64,000 nucleotides of DNA from Cycas panzhihuaensis. Lineage: Eukaryota; Cycadophyta. The notes below the pieces were generated by a model. That model did not search any database, was not told the origin of the DNA, and saw nothing but the letters and a program-made list of their open reading frames with translations. The position numbers and the translations under genes are program-made. Location of the stretch: NCBI GenBank assembly GCA_023213395.1, contig CM041465.1, forward strand, positions 91,457,741 to 91,521,740. Direction: 5' to 3'. Positions 34,617 through 45,393 of this stretch are shown here, piece after piece. Within the stretch, counting starts at the first letter, position 1. Every line of letters starts with the position of its first letter.

Positions 34617-37433
34617 TGGAATCACGTCTACAGGATGGTTACTACGCTTTGTAGGGGTTGAAATGGTCAACAACCAATGCTAGGGTATGGATGGAATCAT
34701 ATAAACATAAGAGAATACCACACAGGGCGTCTATGCGCCGAAGCACAAGTTTGGGACCCGCGAATGGTGCCTAACTTCCTAAGAGTAGATTTCGCTTTCG
34801 ATTCTGAGAGGAGAGATAGACATAGGGGTATCTTAGATAGTCCCAAAGGGTAAGGTCCTCCCACCCTTGGATGGCCGGAAGGGAGAAGGAGAGACCCGCA
34901 AAGGAGGGGTTCCTATGGTGAAGGGGCATAAAATAGGGTATAATAGGCAAGGGCCTAAGACAAGTGTGGATAAGCTTCCCTTAGGCTAATTAACCTAAGG
35001 CGAATCTAACCAAAGAAAGGAATAGAAAAAAGGGTGACTAAGAGCTATGCTACCTCTCTCTCTTTTCCTTTTCAATGATAAAAGACAAAGAAAAAAAGTA
35101 GAAACAAGTGTTTTGTGTGCATTCAAGCATGCATGCTAAAGTGAAATGCAACTATGGGGTGCTTTCGGTTTAGGCAGAAAAGGGGGAAAAGTGTAATCCC
35201 TATTATGTCCCTTTCCTATAGAAACAAATGTGCAACACATATATGCAAGGTAAATGTAAGTAATTGGTTTATTACCCTTTTGATCTTTGTGTGACTTATT
35301 ATACAAATACAATAGATGCCTAGTAAGAACATAAAAAAGAAGCGGGTGGAAGGAGAGAGATGATGCATACTCGGGAAGTTAAGTAGTTGACGGGGAACCT
35401 CACTTGCATGCAATGTATTCCCTCTCATCTGTAGTTGATGTGTAACCATAGTTGGAGTGAAAATGAAATAGCAGCTTCCTTACCTTCCTTATACAAAGGA
35501 CAAAACGAAGTAGGAAAGCAAAGAAAGCTAAAAACATACAAGGAAGCGAAAAGACAAAAGAGGAAAGAAGGGTGAAGACTTACCCGGAGTCGTGCGTTCT
35601 TTCTCTTCACAACCGTTGCTATAAACCTTCGATCACAAAGGGTTTTCCCTTCCAAGAAGGAGTTGCCAAGATGCAAGATACTATATAGGCAATGATACAA
35701 TATAAATGCTAAAATCTTATATCTTAAATTAGTGGAACTACTACTATAATCAGCTCTACTCCCTTCAAAAGAAAAAATAATGTGTACCAAGCAAGAAAAG
35801 GAAGGCTAGCCTCAGGATGGAAAAACCCCTCATAAGTGGACCTCCACAAAGCCTCAGAATGCAAAAGGATGATGGTTACGTGACAGCCTAAGAGCAGCGA
35901 ATGAGCACGGGAAAGAATGTTATAAGACGTGGAAGAGATTCCTAAGTAGTAGAGTCATTATGGATAGCGAATTGCCACACAGGCCTTGCCAAAGGTCCAA
36001 ATGGGTGCAAGACAACATTAGGGGCATAAAGAGGGCCCAAAGGGAGAGCGTGCAGGCTTAGAACCAACGTAGCAAGGGCTGCATACACTGATATCTAGCA
36101 TAGGCTTAGATCTCACCAACCCCTAGTTTGCTCAAGGAAAGCACAAGCATAAGATAGGAAGGATGGGAAGTGGTTTGCCCTTGGGGAGTAGGTCTAAATG
36201 GGACGGATCCCACCTTACTCCCTTCAATCAGTCCTTATGGACCCTCTCCCGTAGCTTTCTTAAGAGAAACCAATGGAGAATGAGAGGAAAATTGAGGTAT
36301 TGTAGCCAAACATAAGAAAGAGCAATCCCTTTTACAACAAAAAGATAAAAAAGGGAAGAAAGTATACTTTTAAACAAGCTCTAATGGAGTAAACATGTGC
36401 TGAAACATAAAACCAAGGTAAGGGGTATCTGTTAGGTTGTGTTAGGGGCAGACCTACCCCTATAAATAATGGAAGAAGGCAGGTCCCGTAAGGTTTACAG
36501 GGCACTTCCCAAAGTGGAGTTGCAGAAGATACTTGTTGGGTAGAACTGAAGGATAAACGTAGAGATCTCACTTGGAAATTCTTGGTGGAGAGTTTTCTGC
36601 CACATGATAGAGCTAATGCAGGCGAATCCTAGGCTGGAATGGCCAGAAACACCAGCGTTACAGGCATACCTATAAAAGAGAGGAAGAAGAGAGTAGAATT
36701 ATAGCAGTAGAAAGTGTTGTTGGAGAGCTAAGAGATGTAAAATGAGGTACTTTTTGGGATGTATACCCATCCTAACCCTAATCAAGAGATTAGGGTTCAG
36801 GTAGGGTTGAGTTGGTAACTTATCCATGTGGCAGTTCTATGAAAAAAGTGAGAATTACCACGGTGGATTAAAAAAAATAAAGTGTGATCCTGCCATGATA
36901 AACTTTGCGATACCACTTAGTTTACAGCAGTGCGAGACTAGAATGCTAAAATAGCAATGGCTAGGGTTCTCGGAGCCCTAAATAGAGATGTGATAGGTCT
37001 AGGAAGGGCGGGCCCTCATATCCAGGTGGCTAGGGATAGTCCGGGTGACATGTGGGCTAGACCAAATGAGACATCAGGAGTTAAGGTTCTCAGAAATGCT
37101 ATGAAATGGATGCAAGATCAAGGTGTGAGCAGATCACACAATTTCAGTGAGGCTTAGGACGATATGGAGGTGGCGCGGAGGGTCGTAAAGCATCATGGGG
37201 AAGCCTGTCTTGTGGAGAGGTAGGTCCCGTAGGTCGTCATAGGCTAAAAATATGACAAGCAGCATGATCAAGTAATGGATACCAGATGATCACTCAAATG
37301 TGACAGTCAATCGTGCCATGAGGTAATGCTTCTATCTATCTTTCCAAAGAAATAATAAAGACGAAAAGGAAGAAGCATACCTGCGCTTACCTGAGTTAAC
37401 CTGTCCATACCCATTCCTGGTAGCTGGGAAACA
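34617..37433 (-). mobile_element. T1 5' LTR
   Basis: 2817 bp, homologous with 20235-23079 from end to end; adjacent to the primer site on one side and the CAAGC target duplication on the other. Confidence 0.9.
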
Positions 37434-37438
37434 CAAGC
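37434..37438. other. Target-site duplication of T1, right copy
   Basis: CAAGC directly after LTR end GGGAAACA; identical to 20230-20234. Confidence 0.85.
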
Positions 37439-37705
37439 TTTATAGAATAATATAACATCTAAGGCTAGAGGTCAAGCTACTCATGATAGGCAACTTAGAC
37501 CCAAAAAGTTTAATATTAGCAATAAAGTATTAAAGTTAGAGTATTTACATGATAAGCAACATAAGTTTCTCCTTAAATAAATTGGTCCTTTTTTAGTAAT
37601 TAAATATTTGAATAACAGAGCTTATTAAATTTCAACAATAGAAGGTTTAGGAATTATCAATATTTGAAAACGTTATATGCCTAGAAGCACTCATCCTTCC
37701 CTCTA
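37439..37705 (+). pseudogene. G2 integrase C-terminal end
   Basis: Continues the integrase frame cut at 20234: SKARGQATHDRQLRPKKFN, VLKLEYLHDKQHKFLLK, IGPFLVIKYLNNRAY, STIEGLGIINI. The T2 integrase has KLEYLHDRLTKFKPRWVGPF and YRIATLEGLEFE in the same place, so identity and continuity are clear. Confidence 0.8.
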
Positions 37706-38681
37706 TAATGAGGATAGACTATATCTCTGAATCTTTCTTCTTGCCTAATGAGCTAAAACTAAGGGTAATTCTTTTCTTTAGTTTCTTGCTATCTTCCTTT
37801 GAGCTTTATTTTGTTTTCATTGAAAGCCTTACCCATGATCATATAAGCCTTTTTCTCCTTCTAGCATTTTTATTGATTATGGGTCCTCTACTACAAGGTT
37901 TTGGTCTTTATCTCTTTTGAGTTCTATACTCAAGAGAGAATTTGGGCTCCAAGCTTTATTACATTTTCATCCTTGAAAGAGAGACATTTCCATTAGCTTC
38001 AGATATTTCATCACCTGTTGAGGTTATACTTCCATTTATTTATCCCATATCTTGAGGATTCCTTCTTGGTTATATATCACTTGTTGTTTTCTTTTGATTA
38101 CTTTTATTATCCTTGGTTCACTCTATCTATCTCTTGAAGTGAATATTCATTCTACCACCTTCCCTTTATATTTGGGGAGACTATGAATTTGATCTCCTCT
38201 TTCCTCGCAATTCAATTCTTAAGGAGATTGGTCTCTTTCATCTTAGATTTTGTTAAAAAAGATACATCCTTATTGTGTTGAGTAAAAGAACTTTATAATT
38301 AGATGATTATGACTATTTTTCTTATAAAAATACAAAGAAAGTAAAAAAAAATAAAAAATAAAAAGAAGAGAATGTAAAAAGAAAAAGTTAGAAAAAAAAG
38401 TACTTATTATCATCCTCTTATAATCTAGGGCAAGTCGCATGATGGCTTCACCCCCACCTATCCATCTATAGGTTGGGTTCATTTGGATGAGTCATTCAAG
38501 ATTTTTGGATCCAACTGCTTGGGTCCATCGTGGCCTTAGTTACGATTGAACCTTGCTTGACACCTTGTGTTCTTATTGATCATGATCATCCTAATTATGA
38601 TTCATTTTTTTCTTCACCACAGTCAGAATTAATTTCATTTATTACTATCTCCTTATTAATTGATTCCTATACCCTCCTTTA
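37706..38681 (+). other. G2 spacer between integrase and second RNase H
   Basis: About 1 kb, T-rich with an A-rich stretch near 38330-38400. The frame at 37708-37920 is hydrophobic and its start (NELKL) weakly matches what follows integrase in T2 (NEPKL). There is no antisense mobile-domain gene here, unlike T1 and T2. Confidence 0.5.
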
Positions 38682-39205
38682 TTGATCATACTGTCTCTAA
38701 ATTTTGGCCCTATTTTTCCCATGGCATTGAGTATATTTACTAATGGAGGTAGTAGAGGTAACCCAAGGCTATCTACTTCTACTTGGGTGATTTATAACCA
38801 ATTTGGGAATCTTCTCCTCTATACTAGACCATTCATACCTAGGGTAACTAATAATCAAGTTGAGTATTTTGCTATTATAGGATCTTTATCTAATATTTCT
38901 CATATTTATCTTAGACCCATCATTATATATTCTAACTCTTAGGTTATAGTCTATTAGCTAGTTGGGATGTATCAGGTGCACTCACCATGACTCCTTCTCC
39001 TTGATCATCAAGCTTCATTATTGTTATCATTATTTTTGTTAGTTACCATCTAGTATATCCCTTGTTCCCTTAATGTTAAAGTTGACACTCTTATTTCCTC
39101 TATCTTGGATGATGACTTTTACCTTTTAGCTGGGGGCACCTCACTTTGGAATAAGTATAACCTACCACTCCATAAAGAGTATAAACAATTGGTTTAGGAA
39201 GATAA
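38682..39205 (+). pseudogene. G2 second RNase H
   Basis: IFTNGGSRGNPRLSTSTWVI, RPFIPRVTNNQVEYFAIIG, IYSNSQVIVYQLVGMYQVHS-type blocks, then LLLLDHQ and a final NVKVDTLI block (as N-A-E-A-D in T2). The first catalytic Asp (FTDGG) is Asn, and the S-D-S Asp is also Asn. The 86-codon frame ends at a TAG. Position after integrase and before the LTR matches T1 and T2. Confidence 0.75.
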
Positions 39206-40224
39206 AGATTCAAGCAGTCTAAAGATAAAGATGATAGGTGGAAGAGTGAAATGAAGTATTTGAAAGGGATAGACCCATATGGGAATCTTGGGCCGCAGAG
39301 AATCTTGATAGAGGGTAAGATCCTAAAAACTTCTTATCCCTAGAAGGAGCCAATGAGGAATCTAGTATACTTAGATGACTAGTTGTTTATTAAGTGAGAT
39401 TAGTCTTTCATTTAGTAAATAGCACATTTCCTTTATGATATATTATATAAATGTAGATTTTATTCTATATTTATATAATTTGTCAGGAGTATGATGTGAG
39501 TTATATGAGTTTCTTTTGAGAGATTTACATTGTTCCATCCTCTATTTTTATAAACCTATTACTGTTTGTTTCAGATAATTTTACATTTATAGAAATAGAA
39601 TAAGTAAACCTTTCACTTACTCCCTTTTATCTTTTATTTTTATTTTTTACTCTTCACTCCTTTTTGTAATTTTTTCTTTTTCAGAATCACCTCACTCCAG
39701 AGTAAGTATAAACTACCATGTACATACTACAATAAAAATCTTTTAAAAAATATAAAATTACAAAAGAATAAGAAAAAGAAAAAATGGTAAAATTACTATA
39801 TGTTTCTTTCAATTATCATACTGATGAATGTATCTTATACTTAACTTATAAAAGGGAAATAAAAGGGGAAAAGTTTTAGAATCAACCATTCATACACAAG
39901 TTTTTAAAAGAAAGCGATCAATATATACATATATACAAAAAGATATGGTATATTTGTCACTTGTGTGACTTATGATACATAGTTGAGACTCACAAAATAC
40001 CTCTCATCTCCCTCCTATCTTCCTATACATACAAAATACATTTATGTTTATGAGATTTGATGAGATCTCTCTTAACCACTTGCCTCTATTCTCTCCCCTC
40101 TACCTGAAGTCTGCCCATGTGTAGACTCTCTAGGAGGTGGAAGGTGGTATCCTTATTTTACTGTAGTACTCCCTAGTGGAGTAACTTGTGCTCCTACCTA
40201 TGTTAATGTCATCCTACATAGATA
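39206..40224. other. AT-rich region, probably G2 3' end/LTR
   Basis: No gene. A motif CACCTCACTTTGGAATAAG at about 39133 recurs as CACCTCACTCCAGAGTAAG at about 39693. The G2 3' LTR should lie here, but its ends could not be matched to 11-13.5 kb by eye. Confidence 0.35.
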
Positions 40225-40522
40225 TGAAATGGTTTAATATCACAAAGTTATTACATTAGTTGATTATTTCGAAAAAGGATCTTAAGTGAACTTTAAATTA
40301 GATCACTTAAGTGAAATAAACTTTTATGTGCATTATGTATAATTTTATTTCACCTACCTCTAATAATCCCTTTCTCAATATAAAAGTAAAATCTCAATGG
40401 AGGAGGCTCATTCTTGCCTCCCCATTTTGTGAGAGCTACTCTATTTCTCTCAAGTCTCTCTTGCTCCTATATTTACCTTTGTGTTTAGTTCATGGAGATA
40501 AATGATAGATCCACTCTTTTCA
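40225..40522 (+). mobile_element. C2 copia 5' LTR
   Basis: About 300 bp ending at TCTTTTCA before a primer site. Blocks such as TTATGTGCATTATGTATAAT and AAATCTCAATGGAGGAGG recur in the C3 LTR (45070-45380). The left boundary is approximate. Confidence 0.6.
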
Positions 40523-40524
40523 TG

Positions 40525-40535
40525 TGGTATCAGAG
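40525..40535 (+). other. C2 primer-binding site, initiator tRNA-Met
   Basis: TGGTATCAGAG two bases after the LTR. Confidence 0.8.
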
Positions 40536-41546
40536 TTTGCTTCCTTTATATTCCCCACTTGCACTTGCAATGGAGCCATCACTTCCTTCTCCCCCATAAT
40601 CCATGTGGCGAAGGAGATTGCAAAAGTGGATTTAAAAATATTTTCAAGTTTTTATCATAGCATATTTAGTATTGTTTGCTTTCCTTTTCTCTTTTGCAGG
40701 TTTGGAAGCACAATACAAGGAGTTGTAAGGCCCAAGTATTCCAATCCTTTGGTAGTCATTTATGCTATCTTATTCTTCTTTTCTTTCCCCTCTTTTTGTC
40801 CATTTAACAAGGAAAAATGTTGGCAAATTTTTTCTAGCTTTTAGAAGAATGATTATAAGGGGGGGTTCTACCCTTTTTTTTTTAAGAATTTGGAGCCATT
40901 TAAAATATCCATCATTGTATACTCTCACCTTGCCTATATTGGAATCTTGGTGATAAAAAAATGATGGAAATTTCATATGGTAGCGTGTGTTGATAAGATA
41001 TTAGTAAGTTAAATTTTTTGTAGAAATAAAATTTGCTTAATAAACTTTACAGGCCTATTAAAAATTCTACATATCTCTAATTAACCTAATTCTAATTGCT
41101 AAAGATGAGGCTCTAAGTCTAATTTCTAGTACAAAAATTGGCAACCAATTTCATTGTCATATAAAAAAGTTATTGCTATTTTAATGAACGACTGTTATTT
41201 TTAGTAATAATTTTAAAAAATATATTCTACTAACTTTGCGGGACTACTAAAAATTTTGTAGAATTCATTTGGACCTAATTCCACTTCCTAAAGATGAAAC
41301 TTTAAGTCTAGTTTATAGCACAAAAATTGGCACTTAATTTCATTATTATGGAAGAAAGTTATTTCTATTTTAGTGAAAACTATGTTTTTTGGTTTTAAAA
41401 AAAAGTGAAGAAATTTTCTTCCTTCTTTTTATAAGGCTTAAAAGCCCATTATAAAAGTGAGTAAAAAAACATCTAGATCAGAGCAATATCTAGCATTCTC
41501 AGTCACTTATCAACATTATATTTTAGCACTCCAAAATCACTTAAAA

Positions 41547-41594
41547 CAAGCATTCTAAAGGCACTCTAAGCAAGCATTCTAAAGGCACTCCAAG
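41547..41594 (+). repeat. 24-bp tandem duplication in C2 leader
   Basis: CAAGCATTCTAAAGGCACTC recurs at 41547 and 41571, with a partial third unit after 41595. It sits at the same place in the leader as the 28-bp array of C3. Confidence 0.75.
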
Positions 41595-42267
41595 TAAGCA
41601 CTCTATTTTTAGTTATATGTACATTTGATGCAAAATCGATAATCTTTTTACTCTCCCTAAAAGGAATGCATCATATATATTATTTTCCTCCATATTATAC
41701 CTATTCACACACTTGCCAAGGTTGAGATACCTTTGTTGGTAGAATGCCATGCCATAAAAGAGGTATGGGTTTTAAATTGGGACTGGACTAAACCAGAATA
41801 TTAGTGAGGTTTAGTTAGCCATATCATCGTGCCTCAATCAGGGATCATCCTAATAACCAACCAGGAAAACTGAAACTTTAATATAAGATTAAAATATACC
41901 AAATCTAATATTCATCATAGCCATGGGTATGCATATACCACTCTTTAGAGGAGGTATATAACTACTTATTGGTGAATTGGGTGAGGATTGGGAGTACCTA
42001 GGCTTCATTGTGATTTAGATTTCATCACCAAGCACAATTGTAGGTATCACGGGTGAAGGCCAACTTAATTCTACTAAAAGCCTAGACATCCCTTCAACAA
42101 CCTTAACTATATATTCGACAAAAGTTAGAGGTTATTAGGTTGATTACGCATCCTACATTTAAGTTTCGAGTTGTATACACCCAATGATGTCAGCTTCCAC
42201 ATTGGCCTACAATCATTTATATTGATCACTTAGTTATTTGTAAAAAGTGATCCATAGTATAATTGTA

Positions 42268-42543
42268 ATCATAGTACTACTCGTATTCCTATTGCATTAG
42301 GTTAATATTTGTCATAAGTGTTAGTGTCCAATTTTCATCATAGTGCTTCTCATATTCTTGCTGCGTCAGGTTAATATTTTTCATAAGTGTTAGTGGCCAA
42401 TTTTTATCATAGTCCTTCTCATATTCCTACTGCATCGGGTTAATATTTACTACAAGTGTTAGTGGTTAATTTTCATCATAGTGTTTCTTATATTCTTGTT
42501 GCATCAAGTTAATATTTGTCACAAATGTTAGTGACTTTTCTCT
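42268..42543 (+). repeat. 69-bp tandem repeat, four units, in C2 leader
   Basis: Units start at 42268, 42337, 42406 and 42475, exactly 69 bases apart; each opens ATCATAGT and contains GGTTAATATTT- and GTTAGTG-type blocks. Confidence 0.85.
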
Positions 42544-42697
42544 AAGTTGTTCCCTTTATCTTTAAGTAACCATTCTCACTTCTTCTTCCTTTTGCTACAC
42601 TATTTCACTGCATCTCTCATTTGTAAACAGTGATTGGTCATTTATTGCCATTACTTTTATAGTCCCTTGTTTATTTCTTCCCTTCTCAAACGACACC

Positions 42698-43620
42698 ATG
42701 TCTTTACAGTTCAAGCAAAATATGAATTACATTCTTAAAAGGAAAGAAAATTATGATATGTGGTTCACTGGTATTAGAAATACTGCAAAGTATGAAGGTC
42801 TTTAGAGAGATCACTTGTAACTTACACCATTTGTTACTGCTACAACTACCACAACTGCTTTTAGAGGAAATGCTCCAATTGCCCTCACTAAAGCTATAGC
42901 CAAATGACAATGGGAACTTGATGATGATAAAATCCATGTAGGGATACTTCTTGACATTGATTATTCCCTACATAATCTTATTAATGAAGTTGTACATGAT
43001 ACAACATAATAAGTTCTTGAAGTTCTCAAGAAGAACTTTAATACTAAATCAAATTTAGAATTTGTTCACTTAGTGTTAAAGATGAACAAATTGAAAATGC
43101 AAAAAGGATATGCAAGTGAGACAATCAATCTCCTTCATCCAATTAAGCAAGTTATTGATAAAGATTTTAAAACTTAATTAATTACATAGGATTTATTAAT
43201 TTAGTCATGTATACATATCCCAGATTATAAAAATCTACTGGGAAGTCTTCAATCTAGTGGTACTTCAAGACCCTAAACTTTGAGGCTCTTGTTAATAAGT
43301 TCATTGAATTTGATAAGACCTTTATACCAACTTTATTACCACGTCAAATCTAGCTAATGCTACTTTTTAAGTGGAAGAAGATATTTTTTATACTAAAAAT
43401 CTAAGCCAATACTCTCGCAGAGGTGGTAATTCCCATGGAAGAGGCAGAGGTAGACAATAAGGACAACATCCTCTTAGTCAACAGGCTCCTCAACTCTAAC
43501 AAAAATAGTCTCAAGGTCACGGCCAAAATAATCAATCTAGACCCAGATCCAGTAATTAGAGATAATCCAACCAACCCAATACTTCTTATAGGACTAGAAA
43601 TTAAATAATTATGTTCCAAA
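42698..43620 (+). pseudogene. C2 copia gag
   Basis: MSLQFKQNMNYILKRKENYDM, then WFTGIRN, LDDDKIHVGILLDID, SNLEFVHLVLKMNKLKM, ETINLLHPIKQVIDKDF and YKNLLGSLQSSGT, all matched in C3. Basic Arg/Gly region RGRGRQ-like near 43430 and a knuckle-like C.R.GHRKGYYAK area near 43615 follow in other frames. Several stops and frameshifts. Confidence 0.65.
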
Positions 43621-43859
43621 GGTGTCATAGAAAAGGATACTATGCCAAAAATTATAAAACTATCACCAACAAACTACAAAGCTATCAACAATGCCATAGT
43701 GCACATAATATTAATAATACTTCTTTTGAAGTTACTTTTGGTGGAACGTAATTTGCTTATGCATACCTTTAAAGAATTGGGACCACTTCATTAATTGTTG
43801 TTAATAAATCCAATAAGTATATTGAGGCTCATTGTGGTTATGGTTATTCACTTTTACCT

Positions 43860-45069
43860 TCACCACTTGGAGTTGTAAATACTGCCATCTCAAATACTTC
43901 ATCTTGGATCATGGATACTAGAGTAACACAACATATGACATGTCATCACCAGTTCTTTCAAGATTTTGACTCTAAAGTTTATGGTGTTGTACACATGACT
44001 GACAAATTATCTCAGCCAGTCGAAGGACTTGGAACTGCTTTCTTGAAACTCCCTGGCCTTCTAGATTTTACCCTTATTAATGTTTTATATATTCCTACTC
44101 TGAAGTAGAACATGCTCTCCCTGTCCACCCTTGTCTCTCATGGATTTGATCTGAGTGTAACTATAAATAATCAAAATCTCTATTCCATTCACCCTCCTTC
44201 AAATGTTGTGGTTATTACTATAATTCTTGATAGCAAACTTTTTTGCCTAAATGGCTCACCATCCTCTAAAGCTAACTATGTTGATGATGACTTTGCTTTT
44301 ACCACAAACCCTGACTCCTCAAAAGTTGTCCCATGCAACCTTATAGCATGCTCGTATGGGCCATATCAAAATTAACCATTTAAGAGAACTACATGCCACT
44401 CTTTCTGGTATGCTTAGGCTCTCCTCTAAGCCCTTCAAATACGAAGCATGTATCTTTACCAAATCTTAAAGACAACCCTTTCTTCATAGTCAATGGAAAT
44501 CTAACCAACCTTTATAGGTTATATACTCAAATATATGTGGTCTTATGACTATCCCTTCTCTCAAATAGAAGTGGTACTATATTACTTTTATTGATGATTT
44601 TACTAAGAAAGTATAGGTTACTTTTCTTATAAAGAAAGATGAAGCATTTTCTATGTTTTAAGCTTTTAAGGCCCATGTGGAAAATGAATTAGGATTCAAG
44701 ATCAAAATACTCAAGACTAACAATAATGACAAGTACACCTTTAATGAGTTTGAATCATACATATGTCACCTTGGGATCAAACACTAAACCATTGTTATAG
44801 GTACACCCTAGCAAAATGTAGTTGCTAAGCACATGAACAAGAACATCATAAACATAGCCCGTGCTATGTTAGTATATAAAAATGTCTATGTCTATCTTTA
44901 GGATGAAGCTACTTGGATTGTTATGTATTGCATCAACACTGTTAATCCCTCTAAGCTCAACCCCCCTCCGCATGAAATATGCTATAAACAAACCCCCTCT
45001 ATCTCCCACTTCAAACTTTTTGGCTCTACTTATTATGCTCACATTCTGGAGGTACACAAAAATAATAAA
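43860..45069 (+). pseudogene. C2 protease, pre-integrase and integrase, truncated
   Basis: Protease active site at 43905-43935 reads WIMDTRVTQHMTC where C3 has DTGATQHMTC, so Gly-Ala became Arg-Val by transitions. VLYIPTLK ends the protease block. Pre-integrase HARMGHIK-like near 44345 and ACIFTKS near 44450; integrase FIDDFTKKV, LKTNNNDKYTFNEF with Asn for Asp, NVVAKHMNKNI with Lys for Glu. The frame ends with FGSTYYAHILEVHKNNKR, exactly where the C3 LTR starts; C3 continues this block normally at 49000. Confidence 0.65.
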
Positions 45070-45380
45070 AGAGGTTAATGTATCAAGGTTATTTGTGTAG
45101 ATTAATTATGTAACCTAAGGATGTATTATTAGCATTAGTCTCTTAATGAAATGCACTTTATGTGCATTTAGATGTAATTTTGGGTTCATGTCATTAGGCA
45201 AGAAAATCCTAACTCTAATGCTCACCCTCAATAATATAAGGTGAAATCTCAAGGAGGGAGTCATTTTATTCATTCTCACTTCCAAGATTGCTCTTCTATC
45301 TTGTTTCATCTTCTTTTTCATTCTCCATTGCCATTGTGTGCATGTGAGTGATTTATCTCATAGATCCATCATTCTTTCAT
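45070..45380 (+). mobile_element. C3 copia 5' LTR
   Basis: About 310 bp ending before a primer site; same family as the C2 LTR (TTTATGTGCATTTAGATGTAA; GTGAAATCTCAAGGAGGGA). The left end is placed where the C2 integrase frame breaks. Confidence 0.6.
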
Positions 45381-45381
45381 G

Positions 45382-45393
45382 TGGTATCAGAGC
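45382..45393 (+). other. C3 primer-binding site, initiator tRNA-Met
   Basis: TGGTATCAGAGC two bases past the LTR end. Confidence 0.85.

Larger units (their letters stand above)
20235..37433 (-). mobile_element. T1: complete Tat-like Ty3/gypsy retrotransposon
   Basis: 17.2 kb on the minus strand: 5' LTR (34617-37433), primer site, gag, protease, RT, RNase H, integrase, a gap holding an antisense gene, a second RNase H, polypurine tract and 3' LTR (20235-23079). On its own strand the LTR starts TGTTTCC and ends GATTCCA (GATTCTA in the 3' copy). It is flanked by CAAGC on both sides and interrupts the integrase frame of G2. The two LTRs differ at roughly one base in ten over the first 300 bases by eye, mostly transitions, so the insertion is old. 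Confidence 0.9.
40536..42697 (+). other. C2 leader, non-coding
   Basis: 2.2 kb of untranslated leader. The part at 41690-41935 (CACACACTTGCCAAGGTTGAG to CATAGCCATGGGTATGCA) is homologous with C3 46750-47000. It holds two sets of tandem repeats listed separately. Small frames near 40524-40976 are not conserved in C3. Confidence 0.6.

Noticed and set aside
39133-39720. Pair of CACCTCACT...AGTAAGTATAAACTACC-like sequences as possible LTR or target repeats
   Set aside because: Only about 30 bases alike with several mismatches and no TG/CA ends; not enough to call a feature.
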